DNA of 64,000 bases, taken from positions 50,499,501 through 50,563,500 of the forward strand of contig CP114481.1 in the NCBI GenBank assembly GCA_027186245.1. The letters run 5' to 3'. The translations under genes and the position numbers were made by a program. Shown here piece by piece: positions 26,040-37,750 of the stretch (positions are counted from its first letter, which is position 1; every line of letters begins with the position of its first letter). The notes under the pieces are model-generated. The model saw only the letters and a list, made by a program, of their open reading frames with translations, made no database searches and was not told where the DNA came from. Source of the DNA: Coriaria nepalensis (lineage: Eukaryota > Streptophyta > Magnoliopsida > Cucurbitales > Coriariaceae).

Positions 26040-27240
26040 TGACTAGAAGAGACTCAGTCACATGACATTAAGCTTAAAAAAATGCATCGTTGCTTTCAAT
26101 AGATCAACTGCAAGTTACACACGAAAGTCATGTTTAAAGGCCGAATTTCTTTCGAAGTGATTTAGAATGATTTACTGACTAAAAGCGACGCAAAAATATG
26201 ACTTTAAGGCTAAAAAAAGCATAGTTGCCATCAATAGATCAATTGAAAGTTATGCGTGAAAGTCGCGTTTTAAATGCAAAAAGAGAATTGGTTCGAAGTG
26301 CCTTCAAATAATTTAATGATTGGGACGACTGAGTGATATGTTTTTTAATGCCAAAATAATGCATTTTTGTCTTCAGTAGATTAATTACAAGTTATGTAAG
26401 AAAATAATGTTTGAAGGGCAAAAATAGAATTCGTTCGAATTAATTTAGAATGATTTAATGACTAGAAGAGACTCACTGATATGACTTTAAGGCTATACAA
26501 ATGCATCGTTGCCTTCAATAGATCAACGGCAAGTTATGCACGAAAGTCATTTTTAAAGGCCGAATTTCGTTCGAAGTGATTTAGAATGATTTACTGACTA
26601 AAAGAGACGCAAAAATATGACTTTAAGGCTAAAAAATGCATAGTTGCCATCAATAGATCAATTGCAAGTTAAGCATGAAAGTCGCGTTTTAAATGCAAGA
26701 AGAGAATTGGTTCGAAGTGCCTTCAAACAATTTAATGGTTGAAAACACTGAGTGATATGCCTTTTAATGGTAAAATAATGCATTGTTGTCTTCAGTAGAT
26801 TAATTACAAGTTTTGTAAGAAAATAACGTTTGAAGGGCGAAAATAGAATTCGTTCGAATTAATTTAGAATGATTTAATGACTAGAAGAGACTCAGTCACA
26901 TGACATTAAGCTTAAAAAAATGCATCGTTGCCTTCAATAGATCAACTGCAAGTTACACACGAAAGTCATGTTTAAAGGCCGAATTTCTTTCGAAGTGATT
27001 TAGAATGATTTACTGACTAAAAGCGACGCAAAAATATGACTTTAAGGCTAAAAAAAGCATAGTTGCCATCAATAGATCAATTGAAAGTTATGCGTGAAAG
27101 TCGCGTTTTAAATGCAAAAAGAGAATTGGTTCGAAGTGCCTTCAAATAATTTAATGATTGGAAAGACTGAGTGATATGCTTTTTAATGCTAAAATAATGC
27201 ATTTTTGTCTTCAGTAGATTAATTACAAGTTATATAAGAA
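26040..27240 (+). repeat. Two-trimer (838 bp) local duplication
   Basis: B 'gactcagtcacatgac', 'agcttaaaaaaatgc', C 'gttacacacg', C 'taaaagcgacgc', A 'aaaaaaagcatag' and A 'gttatgcgtgaaag' occur at 26,052-26,390 and again 838 bp later at 26,890-27,230. An ordinary 'cactgatatgac' B and an A 'gttaagcatg' lie between. This is the last place in the window where A 'gttaagcatg' occurs (about 26,670), so it marks the right edge of the left-hand variant domain. Confidence 0.82.
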
Positions 27241-30200
27241 AATAATGTTTGAAGGGCAAAAATAGAATTCGTTCGAATTAATTTAGAATGATTTAATGAC
27301 TAGAAGAGACTCAATGACATGAGTTTAAGGCTAAACAAATGCCTTGTTGCCTATTATAGATCAACTGCAAGTTACGCACGAAAGTCATGGTTAAAGGCCG
27401 AATTTCTTTCGAAGTGATTTAGAATGATTTACTAACTAAAAGCGACGCAAAAATATGACTTTAAGGCTAAAAAATGCATAGTTGCCATCAATAGATCAAT
27501 TGAAAGTTATGCGTGAAAGTCGCGTTTTAAATGCAAAAAGAGAATTGGTTCGAAGTGCCTTCCAACAATTTAATGATTGAAAAGACTGAGTGATATGCTT
27601 TTTAATGCTAAGATAATGCATTGTTGTATTCAGTAGATTAATTACAAGTTATGTAAGAAAATAATGTTTGAAGGGCAAAAATAGAATTCGCTCGAATTAA
27701 TTTAGAATGATTTAATGACTAGAAGAGACTCAATGACATTAGTTTAAGGCTAAACAAATGCAATGTTGCCTATAATAGATCAACTGCAAGTTATGCACGA
27801 AAGTCATGTTTAAAGGCCGAATTTCGTTCGAAGTGATTTAGAATGATTTACTGACTAAAAGAGACGCAAAAATATGACTTTAAGGCTAAAAAGTGCATAG
27901 TTGCCATCAATAGATCAATTGCAAGTTATGCATGAAAGTCGCGTTTTAAATGCAAAAATAGAATTGGTTCGAAGTGCCTTCAAACAATTTAATGATTGAA
28001 AACACTGAGTGATATTCTTTTTAATGGTAAAATAATGCATTGTTGTCTTCAGTAGATTAATTATAAGTTATGTAAGAAAATAATGTTTGAAGGGCGAAAA
28101 TAGAATTCGTTCGAATTAATTTAGAATGATTTAATGACTAGAAGAGATTCAGTGACATGACTTTAAGGGTAAACAAATGCATCATTGCCTTCAAAAGACC
28201 AAATGCAAGTTACGCACGAAAGTCATGTTTAAAGGCCGAATTTCTTTCGAAGTGATTTAGAATGATTTACTTACTAAAAGAGACGCAAAAATAAAACTTT
28301 AAGGCTAAAAAATGCATAGTTGCCATCAATAGATCAAGCGCAAGATATGCATGAAAGTCGCGTTTTAAATTCAAAAACAGAATTGGTTCGAAGTGCCTTC
28401 AAACAATTTAATGATTGAAAAGGCTGAGTGATATGCTTTTTAATGCTAAACCAATGCATTGTTGTCTTCAGTAGATTAATTACAAGTTTTGTAAGAAAAT
28501 AATTTTTGAAGGGCGAAAATAGAATTCGTTCGAATTAATTTAGAATGATTTAATGACTAGAAGAGACTCAATGACATGAGTTTAAGGCTAAACAAATGCA
28601 TTGTTGCCTATAATAGATCAACTACAAGTTATGCACGAAAGTCATGTTTAAAGGTCGAATTTCGTTCGTAGTGATTTAGATTGATTTACTGACTAAAAGA
28701 GATGCAAAAATATGACTTTAAGGCTAAAAAATGCATAGTTGCCATTAATAGATCAATTGAAAGTTATGCATGAAAGTCACGTTTTAAATGCAAAAAGAGA
28801 ATTGGTTCGAAGTGCCTTCAAACAATTTAATGGTTGAAAACACTGAGTGATATGCTTTTTAATGGTAAAATAATGCATTGTTGTCTTCAGTAGATTAATT
28901 ACAAGTTTTGCAAGAAAATAATGTTTGAAGGGCGAAAATAGAATTGGTTCGAATTAATTTAGAATGATTTAATGACTAGAAGAGACTCAGTGACATGACA
29001 TTAAGCTTAAACAAATGCATCGTTGCCTTCAATAGATCAACTGCAAGTTACGCACGAAAGTCATGTTTAAAGGCCGAATGTCTTTCGAAGTGATTTAGAA
29101 TAATTTACTGACTAAAAGAGACGCAAAAATATGACTTTTAAGGCTAAAAAATGCATAGTTGCCATCAGTTGATCAATTGCAAGTTATTCATGAAAGTCGT
29201 GTTTCAAATGCAAAAAGTGAATTCGTTCGGAATGCCTTCAAACAATTTAATGATTGGAAAGACTGAGTGATATGTTTTTTAATGCTAAAATAATGCATTG
29301 TTGCCTTCAGTAGATTAATTACAAGTTATGTAAGAAAATAATGTTTGAAGGGCGAAAATAGAATTCGTTCGAATTAATTTAGAATGATTTAATGACTAGA
29401 AGAGACTCAGTGACATGACTTTAAGGCTAAAGAAATGCATCGTTGCCTTCAAAAGACCAAATGCAAGTTACGCACGAAAGTCATGTTTAAAGGCCAAATT
29501 TCTTTCGAAGTGATTTAGAATGATTTACTGACTAAAAGACACGCAAAAATATAACTTTAAGGCTAAAAAATGCATAGTTGCCATCAATAGATCCAGTGCA
29601 AGATATGCATGAAAGTCGCGTTTTAAATTCAAAAACAGAATTGGTTCGAAATGCCTTCCAACAATTTAATGATTGAAAAGACTGAGTGATATGCTTTTTA
29701 ATGCTAAAATAATGCATTGTTTTATTCAGTAGATTAATTACAAGTTATGTAAGAAAATAATGTTTGAAGGGCAAAAATAGAATTCGTTCGAATTAATTTA
29801 GAATGATTTAATGACTAGAAGAGACTCAATGACATTAGTTTAAGGCTAAACAAATGCAATGTTGCCTATAATAGATCAACTGCAAGTTATGCACGAAAGT
29901 CATGTTTAAAGGCCGAATTTCGTTCGAAGTGATTTAGAATGATTTACTGACTAAAAGAGACGCAAAAATATGACTTTAAGGCTAAAAAATGCATAGTTGC
30001 CATCAATAGATCAATTGAAAGTTATGCATGAAAGTCGCGTTTTAAATGCAAAAAGAGAATTGGTTCGAAGTGCCTTCAAACAATTTAATGGTTGAAAACA
30101 CTGAGTGATATGCTTTTTAATGGTAAAATAATGCATTGTTGTCTTCAGTAGATTAATTACAAGTTTTGTAAGAAAATAATGTTTGAAAGGCGAAAATAGA

Positions 30201-31230
30201 ATTCGTTCGAATTAATTTAGAATGATTTAATGACTAGAAGAGACTCAATGACATTAGTTTAAGGCTAAACAAATGCAATGTTGCCTATAATAGATCAACT
30301 GCAAGTTATGCACGAAAGTCATGTTTAAAGGCCGAATTTCGTTCGAAGTGATTTAGAATGATTTACTGACTAAAAGAGACGCAAAAATATGACTTTAAGG
30401 CTAAAAAGTGCATAGTTGCCATCAATAGATCAATTGCAAGTTCTGCATGAAAGTCGTGTTTTAAATGCAAAAAGAGAATTGGTTCGGAATGCCTTCAAAA
30501 AATTTAATTATTGGAAAGACTGAGTGATATGTTTTTTAATGCCAAAATAATGCATTTTTGTCTTCAGTAGATTAATTACAAGTTATGTAAGAAAATAATG
30601 TTTGAAGGGCAAAAATATAATTCGTTCGAATTAAATTAGAATGATTTAATGACTAGAAGAGACTCAATGACATGAGTTTAAGGCTAAACAAATGCATTGT
30701 TGCCTATTATAGATCAACTGCAAGTTACGCACGAAAGTCATGTTTAATGGCCGAATTTCTTTCCAAGTGATTTAGAATGATTTACTGACTAAAAGCGACG
30801 CAAAAATATGACTTTAAGGCTAAAAAAAGCATAGTTGCCATCAATAGATCAATTGAAAGTTATGCGTGAAAGTCGCGTTTTAAATGCAAAAAGAGAATTG
30901 GTTCGAAGTGCCTTCAAATAATTTAATGATTTGAAAGACTGAGTGATATGTTTTTTAATGCTAAAATAAGGCATTGTTGTCTTCAGTAGATTAATTACAA
31001 GTTATGTAAGAAAATAATGTTTGAAGGGCGAAAATAGAATTCGTTCGAATTAATTTAGAATGATTTAATGACTAGAAGATACTCAATGACATGACTTTAA
31101 GGCTAAACAAATGCATCGTTGCCTTCAATAGATCAACTGCAAGTGACGCACGAAAGTCATGTTTAAAGGCCAAATTTCTTTCGAAGTGATTTAGAATGAT
31201 TTACTGACTAAAAGAGACGCAAAAATATGA
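27240..31230 (+). repeat. Heterogeneous trimer stretch without a clear higher-order unit
   Basis: Trimers continue at 418-420 bp but variant order is not obviously periodic. It mixes A 'ggttcggaatgcc' (29,220; 30,485), A 'gatccagtgcaag' (29,590), C 'ggccaaatttc' (29,490; 31,170) and 'gcatttttgtcttc' (30,551). I could not assign a longer repeat with confidence, so this looks like a junction zone between the left and right HOR families. A dot plot would be needed to show faint periodicity. Confidence 0.7.
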
Positions 31231-31344
31231 CTTATGTAAGAAAATAATTTTTGAAGAGCAAAAATTGAATTCATTCGAATTAATTTAGAATGATTTAATG
31301 ACTAGAAGAGACTCAGTGACATGACTTTAAGGCTAAACAAATGC
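31115..31344 (+). repeat. Broken trimer: 189-bp deletion removing monomer A (C joined to B)
   Basis: C starts at 31115 and the next C at 31345, 230 bp later instead of 419. At 31,231-31,234 the sequence passes from C ('aaaaatatgactt', C position about 119) directly into B ('atgtaagaaaat', B position about 32). The last 16 nt of C, all of A and the first 31 nt of B are missing, which adds up to 189. A shared 'tt' at the join is the only microhomology seen. This is one of only two breaks in the A-B-C order. Confidence 0.93.
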
Positions 31345-32149
31345 ATCGTTGCCTTCAATAGATCAACTGCAAGTTAGGCACGAAAGTCATGTTTAAAGGC
31401 CGAATTTCTTTCGAAGTGATTTAGAATGATTTACTGACTAAAAGAGACGCAAAAATATGACTTTAAGGCTAAAAAATGCATATTTACCACAATAGATCAA
31501 TTGCAAGTTATGCATGAAAGTCGCGTTTTAAATGCAAAAACAGAATTTGTTCGAAGTGCCTTCAAACAATTTAATGATTGAAAACACTGAGTGATATGCT
31601 TTTTAATGCTAAAATAATGCATTGTTGTATTCAGTAGATTAATTGCAAGTTATGTAAGAAAGTAATGTTTGAAGGGCGAAAATAGAATTCGTTCGAATTA
31701 ATTTAGAATGATTTAATGACTAGAAGAGACTCAATGACATGACTTTAAGGCTAAACAAATACATTGTTGCCTATAATAGATCAACTGCAAGTTATGCACG
31801 AAAGTCATGTTTAGAGGCCGAATTTCGTTCGAAGTGATTTAGAAAGATTTAATGACTAAAAGAGACGCAAAAATATGACTTTAAGGCTAATAAATGAATA
31901 GTTGCCTTCAATAGATCAATTGAAAGTTATGCGTGAAAGTCGCGTTTTAAATGCAAAAAGAGAATTGGTTCGAAGTGCCTTCAAACAATTTAATGGTTGA
32001 AAACGTTGAGTGATATGCTTTTAAATGGTAAAATAATGCATTGTTGTCTTTTGTAGATTAATTACAAGTTTTGTAAGAAAATAATGTTTAAAGGGCGAAA
32101 ATAGAATTCCTTCGAATTAATTTAGAATGATTTAATGACTAGAAGAGAC

Positions 32150-33560
32150 TCAGTGACATGACATTAAGCTTAAAGAAATGCGTCGTTGCCTTCAATAGAT
32201 CAACGGCAAGTTACGCACGAAAGTCATGTTTAAAGGCCGAATTTCTTTCGAAGTGATTTAGAATGATTTACTGACTAAAAGAGACGCAAAAATATGACTT
32301 TAAGGTTAAAAAATGCATACTTACCATCAATAGATCAATTGCAAGTTATGCATGAAAGTCGCATTTTAAATGCAAAAACAGAATTGGTTCGAAGTGCCTT
32401 CAAACAATTTAATGATTGAAAACACTGAGTGATATGCTTTTTAATGCTAAAATAATGCATTGTTGTATTCAGTAGATTAATTGCAAGTTATGTGAGAAAA
32501 TATTGTTTGAAGGTCGAAAATAGAATTCGTTCGAATTAATTTAGAATGATTTAATGACTAGAAGATACTCAATGACATGACTTTAAGGCTAAACAAATAC
32601 ATTGTTGCCTATAATAGATCAACTGCAAGTTATGCACGAAAGTCATGTTTAATGGCCGAATTTTGTTCGAAGTGATTTAGAAAGATTTAATGACTAAAAG
32701 AGACGCAAAAATATGACTTTAAGGCTAATAAATGAATAGTTGCCTTCAATAGATCAATTGAAAGTTATGCGTGAAAGTCGCATTTTAAATGCAAAAAGGG
32801 AATGGGTTCGAAGTGCCTTCAAACAATTTAATGATTGGAAAGACTGAGTGATATGTTTTATAATGCTAAAATAATGCATTGTTGTCTTCAGTAGATTAAT
32901 TACAAGTTATGTAAGAAAATAATGTTTGAAGGGCGAAAATAGAATTCGTTCGAATTAATTTAGAATGATTTAATGACTAGAAGAGACTCAGTGACATGAC
33001 CTTAAGGCTAAACAAATGCATCGTTGCCTTCAAAAGACCAAATGCAAGTTATGCACGAAAGTCATGTTTAAAGGCCGAATTTCTTTCGAAGTGATTTAGA
33101 ATGATTTACTAACTAAAAGAGACGCAAAAATATAACTTTAAGGCTAAAAAATGCATAGTTGCCATCAATAGATCAAGTGCAAGATATGCATGAAAGTCGC
33201 GTTTTAAATTCAAAAACAGAATTGGTTCGAAGTGCCTTCAAACAATTTAATGATTGAAAAGACTAAGTGATATGCTTTTTAATGCTAAAATAATGCATTG
33301 TTGTCTTGAGTAGATTAATTGCAAGTTATGTAAGAAAATAATTTTTGAAGGGCGAAAATTGAATTCATTCGAATAATTTAAATGATTTAATGACTAGAAG
33401 AGACTCAGTGACATGACATTAAGCTTAAACAAATGCATCGTTGCCTTCAATAGATCAACTGCAAGTTACGCACGAAAGTCATGTTTAAAGGCCGAATTTC
33501 TTTCGAAGTGATTTAGAATGATTTACTGACTAAAAGAGACGCAAAAATATGACTTTAAGG
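32150..33560 (+). repeat. 5-trimer higher-order repeat, copy 1 (2,092-bp spacing)
   Basis: B 'gcttaaagaaatgcgtcg', C 'gatcaacggcaag', B 'gtgagaaaatattg' (32501), 'gaaggtcgaaaat', A 'gttttataatgc', C 'cttcaaaagac' and the B with two small gaps 'tcgaataatttaaatg' (33,372) recur in order at +2,092 bp. The first markers also occur singly at about 33,835, so the family has an extra, shorter copy in between. Several A copies here begin 'atacttaccatc'. Confidence 0.86.
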
Positions 33561-34241
33561 CTAAAAATGCATACTTACCATCAACAGATCAATTGCAAGT
33601 TATGCATGAAAGTCGCGTTTTAAATGCAAACACAGAATTGGTTCGAAGTGCCTTCAAACAATTGAATGCTTGAAAACACTGAGTGATATGCTTTTTATTG
33701 CTAAAATAATGCATTGTTGTATTCAGTAGATTAATTGCAAGTTATGTAAGAAAATAATGTTTGAAGGGCGAAAATAGAATTCGTTCGAATTAATTTAGAA
33801 TGATTTAATGACTACAAGAGACTCAGTGACATGACATTAAGCTTAAAGAAATGCGTCGTTGCCTTCAATAGATCAACGGCAAGTTACGCGCGAAAGTCAT
33901 GTTTAAAGGCCGAATTTCTTTCGAAGTGATTTAGAATGATTTACTGACTAAAAGAGACGAAAAAATATGACTTTAAGGCTAAAAAATGCATACTTACCAT
34001 CAATAGATCAATTGCAAGTTATGCATGAAAGTCGCGTTTTAAATGCAAAAACAGAATTGGTTCGGAGTGCCTTCAAACAATTTAATGATTGAAAAGACTC
34101 AGTGATATGCTTTTTAATGTTAAAATAATGCATTGTTGTCTTGAGTATATTAATTGCAAGTTATGTAAGAAAATAATTTTTGAAGGGCGAAAATTGAATT
34201 CATTCGAATTAATTTAGAATGATTTAATGACTAGAAGAGAC

Positions 34242-35652
34242 TCAGTGACATGACATTAAGCTTAAAGAAATGCGTCGTTGCCTTCAATAGATCAACGGCA
34301 AGTTACGAACGAAAGTCATGTTTAAAGGCCGAATTTCTTTCGAAGTGATTTAGAATGATTTACTGACTAAAAGAGACGCAAAAATATGACTTTAAGGTTA
34401 AAAAATGCATACTTACCATCAATAGATCAATTGCAAGTTATGCATGAAAGTCGCATTTTAAATGCAAAAACAGAATTGGTTCGAAGTGCATTCAAACAAT
34501 TTAATGATTGAGAACACTGAGTGATATGCTTTTTAATGCTAAAATAATGCATTGTTGTATTCAGTAGATTAATTGCAAGTTATGTGAGAAAATATTGTTT
34601 GAAGGTCGAAAATAGAATTCGTTCGAATTAATTTAGAATGATTTAATGACTAGAAGACACTCAATGACATGACTTTAAGGGTAAACAAATACATTGTTGC
34701 CTATAATAGATCAACTGCAAGTTATGCACGAAAGTCATGTTTAATGGCCGAATTTCGTTCGAAGTGATTTAGAAAGATTTAATGACTAAAAGAGACGCAA
34801 AAATATGACTTTAAGGCTAATAAATGAATAGTTGCCTTCAATAGATCAATTGAAAGTTATGCGTGAAAGTCGCGTTTTAAATGCAAAAAGGGAATTGGTT
34901 CGAAGTGCCTTCAAACAATTTAATGATTGGAAAGACTGAGTGATATGTTTTATAATGCTAAAATAATGCATTGTTGTCTTCAGTAGATTAATTACAAGTT
35001 ATGTAAGAAAATAATGTTTGAAGGGCGAAAATAGAATTCGTTCGAATTAATTTAGAATGATTTAATGACTAGAAGAGACTCAGTGACATGACCTTAAGGC
35101 TAAACAAATGCATCGTTGCCTTCAAAAGACAAAATGCAAGTTACGCACGAAAGTCATGTTTAAAGGCCGAATTTCTTTCGAAGTGATTTAGAATGATTTA
35201 CTAACTAAAAGAGACGCAAAAATATAACTTTAAGGCTAAAAAATGCATAGTTGCCATCAATAGATCAAGTGCCAGATATGCATGAAAGTCGCGTTTTAAA
35301 TTCAAAAACAGAATTGGTTCGAAGTGCCTTCAAACAATTTAATGGTTGAAAAGACTAAGTGATATGCTTTTTAATGCTAAAATAATGCATTGTTGTCTTG
35401 AGTAGATTAATTGCAAGTTATGTAAGAAAATAATTTTTGAAGGGCGAAAATTGAATTCATTCGAATAATTTAAATGATTTAATGACTAGAAGAGACTCAG
35501 TGACATGACATTAAGCTTAAACAAATGGATCGTTGCCTTCAATAGATCAACTGCAAGTTACGCACGAAAGTCATGTTTAAAGGCCGAATTTCTTTCGAAG
35601 TGATTTAGAATGATTTACTGACTAAAAGAGACGCAAAAATATGACTTTAAGG
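34242..35652 (+). repeat. 5-trimer higher-order repeat, copy 2
   Basis: Copy of 32,150-33,560 at +2,092 bp ('tattgtttga' at 34593 against 32501), including the gapped B near 35,463. Private changes include 'caaatggatcg' near 35,523 and 'gtgccagatatgc' near 35,270. It ends where A reads 'acttagcatc' instead of 'acttaccatc'. Confidence 0.86.
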
Positions 35653-37331
35653 CTAAAAAATGCATACTTAGCATCAATAGATCAATTGCAAGTTATGCAT
35701 GAAAGTCGCGTTTTAAATGCAAAAACAGAATTGGTTCGGAGTGCCTTCAGACAATTTAATGATTGAAAAGACTAAGTGATATGCTTTTTAATGCTAAAAT
35801 AATGCATTGTGGTCTTGAGTATATTAATTGCAAGTTATGTAAGAAAATAATTTTTGAAGGGCGAAAATTGAATTCATTCAAATTAATTTAGAATGATTTA
35901 ATGACTAGAAGAGACTCAGTGACATGACTTTAAGGCTAAACAAATGCATCGTTGCCTTCAATAGATCAACTGCAAGTTACGCACGAATGTCATGTATAAA
36001 GGCCGAATTTCTTTCGAAGTGATTTAGAATGATTTACCGACTAAAAGAGACGCAAAAATATGACTTTAAGGCTAAAAATGCATACTTACCATCAATAGAT
36101 CAATTCCAAGTTATGCATGAAAGTCGCGTTTTAAATGCAAAAATAGAATTGGTTCGAAGTGCCTTCAAACAATTTAATGATTGAAAACACTGAGTGATAT
36201 GCTTTTTAATGCTAAAATAATGCATTGTTGTATTCAGTAGATTAATTGCAAGTTATGTAAGAAAATAATGTTTGAAGGGCGAAAATAGAATTCGTTCGAA
36301 TTAATTTAGAATGAGTTAATAACTAGAAGAGACTCAATGACATGACTTTAAGGCTAAACAAATACATTGTTGCCTATAATAGATCAACTGCAAGTTATGC
36401 ACGAAAGTCATGTTTAAAGGCTGAATTTCGTTCGAAGTGATTTAGAAAGATTCAATGACTAAAAGAGACGCAAAAATATGACTTTAAGGCTAAAAAATGA
36501 ATAGTTGCCTTCAATAGATCAATTGAAAGTTATGCGTGAAAGTCGCGTTTTAAATGCAAAAAGAGAATTGGTTCGAAGTGCCTTCAAACAATTTAATGGT
36601 TGAAAACATTGAGTGATATGCCTTTTAATGGTAAAATAATGCATTGTTGTCTTTTGTAGATTAATTACAAGTTTTGTAAGAAAATAATGTTTAAAGGGCG
36701 AAAATAGAATTCGCTCGAATTAATTTAGAATGATTTAATGACTAGATGAGACTCACTGACATGACATTAAGCTTAAACAAATGCATCGTTGCCTTCAATA
36801 GATCAACTGCAAGTTACGCACGAAAGTCATGTTTAAAGGCCTAATTTCTTTCGAAGTGATTGAGAATGATTTACTGAATAAAAGAGACGCAAAAATATGA
36901 CTTTAAGGCTAAAAAATGCATGATTGCCATCAATAGATCAAGTGCAAGGTATGCATGAAAGTTGTGTTTTAAATTCAAAAACAGAATTGTTTCGAAGTGC
37001 CTTCAAACTGATTGAAAAGACTGAGTGATATGCTTTTTAATGCTAAAATAATGCATTGTTCTATTCAGTAGATTAATTACAAGTTATGTAAGAAAATATT
37101 GTTTGAAGGGCGAAAATAGAATTCGCTCGAATTAATTTAGAATGATTTAATGACTAGAAGAGGCTCAATGACATGAGTTTAAGGCTAAACAAATGCATTG
37201 TTGCCTTCAATAGATCAACTGCAAGTTATGCACGAAAGTCATGTTTAAATGCCGAATTTCGTTCGAAGTGATTTAGAGTGATTTACTGACTAAAAGAGAC
37301 GCAAAAATATGACTTTAAGGCTAAAAAATGC

Positions 37332-37473
37332 ATAGTTGCCATCAATAGATCAATAGCAAGTTATGCATGAAAGTCGCGTTTTAAATGCAAAAATAGAATT
37401 GGTTCGAAGTGCCTTCAAACAATTTAATGATTGAAAAGACTGAGTGATATGCTTTTTAATGCTAAAATAATGC
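37332..37473 (+). repeat. Representative monomer A (142 bp)
   Basis: This copy shows the usual A monomer. It starts 'atagttgccatcaatagatc', carries a 'gtcgcgtttt' segment, a central 'aattggttcgaagtgcc' and a T-rich 3' part 'gctttttaatgctaaaat'. About 31% GC. It aligns over its full length to monomer B with about 75% identity, weakest in the third quarter, so it is the most diverged of the three types. Main sub-variants in the window are A with 'ttgcaagttaagcatg' (about 1.7-26.7 kb), A with 'agtgcaagatatgcatg' plus 'aaattcaaaaacag', A with 'ttgaaagttatgcatg' plus 'gaaaacactg', and A with 'ggttcggaatgcc'. Confidence 0.95.
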
Positions 37474-37615
37474 ATTGTTGTCTTCAGTAGATTAATTACA
37501 AGTTATGTAAGAAAATAATGTTTGAAGGGCGAAAATAGAATTCGTTCGAATTAATTTAGAATGATTTAATGACTAGAAGAGACTCAATGACATGAGTTTA
37601 AAACTAAACAAATGC
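37474..37615 (+). repeat. Representative monomer B (142 bp), EcoRI-site bearing
   Basis: B starts 'attgttgtcttcagtagatt' and contains 'gaattc' (EcoRI, 37538-37543) in almost every copy, inside the 14-bp dyad AATTCG-TT-CGAATT. Its 3' end occurs in several linked versions: 'gactttaaggctaaac', 'gagtttaaggctaaac', 'gacattaagcttaaac' (which creates a HindIII site), 'ctttaaggctatac', and an 8-nt deleted form 'gacaaggctaaac'. About 30% GC. B aligns to C with about 84% identity once a 6-nt and a 1-nt gap are allowed. An EcoRI digest of the array should give a ladder with a 419-bp step. Confidence 0.95.
37539..37552. other. 14-bp dyad in monomer B (AATTCG-TT-CGAATT), one example
   Basis: Most B copies contain perfect 6-nt inverted arms separated by TT, at the same aligned position as the CENP-B-like site of C. 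C has the shorter dyad TTCG-TT-CGAA, and A has only the hexamer TTCGAA. The dyad includes the EcoRI site. A few copies are weakened ('gaattccttcg', 'gaattcattcg', 'gaattcgctcg'). Confidence 0.6.
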
Positions 37616-37750
37616 ATTGTTGCCTATAATAGATCAACTGCAAGTTATGCACGAAAGCCATGTTTAAAGGCCGAATTTCGTTCGAAGTGATTTAGAATGA
37701 TTTACTGACTAAAAGAGACGCAAAAATATGACTTTAAGGCTAAAAAATGC
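37616..37750 (+). repeat. Representative monomer C (135 bp)
   Basis: C starts 'attgttgcc' or 'atcgttgcc', contains 'ttatgcacgaaagtcatg', then 'ggccgaatttcgttcgaag', and ends 'gactttaaggctaaaaaatg'. It is 7 nt shorter than A and B because 6 nt are missing just before the TTCG site and 1 nt near the end. It is the most GC-rich (about 35%) and CpG-rich (up to 6 CpG) monomer. Two main haplotypes exist: one with 'tgcctataatag', 'ttatgcacg' and 'tttcgttcg', the other with 'tgccttcaatag', 'ttacgcacg' and 'tttctttcg'. The first usually follows B ending 'gagtttaagg', the second B ending 'gacattaagctt'. Confidence 0.95.
37676..37692 (+). other. CENP-B-box-like site in monomer C (one example of a recurring site)
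   Basis: The 17-nt 'tttcgttcgaagtgatt' in C matches the CENP-B box consensus YTTCGTTGGAARCGGGA at 12 of 17 positions, 11 of the first 12. It keeps the core TTCG and A10 but lacks the CGGG core at positions 13-16. The aligned sites in A ('attggttcgaagtgcct') and B ('attcgttcgaattaatt') also contain TTCGAA. On the reverse strand C reads 'cttcgaacgaaattcgg', with TTCG, A10 and a CGG displaced by 2 nt. Many C copies carry 'tttctttcg', which breaks the site. Binding by any CENP-B-like protein is inference and the match may be chance. Confidence 0.25.

Noticed and set aside
29532..29717. 61-residue open frame on the minus strand
   Set aside because: Reverse reading of an A monomer with the tail of C; unrelated copies of the same repeat contain stops in this frame.
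37538..37543. EcoRI and HindIII sites as cloning or vector junctions
   Set aside because: GAATTC is an intrinsic part of monomer B and AAGCTT of one B variant; they recur with the repeat and mark no foreign DNA.
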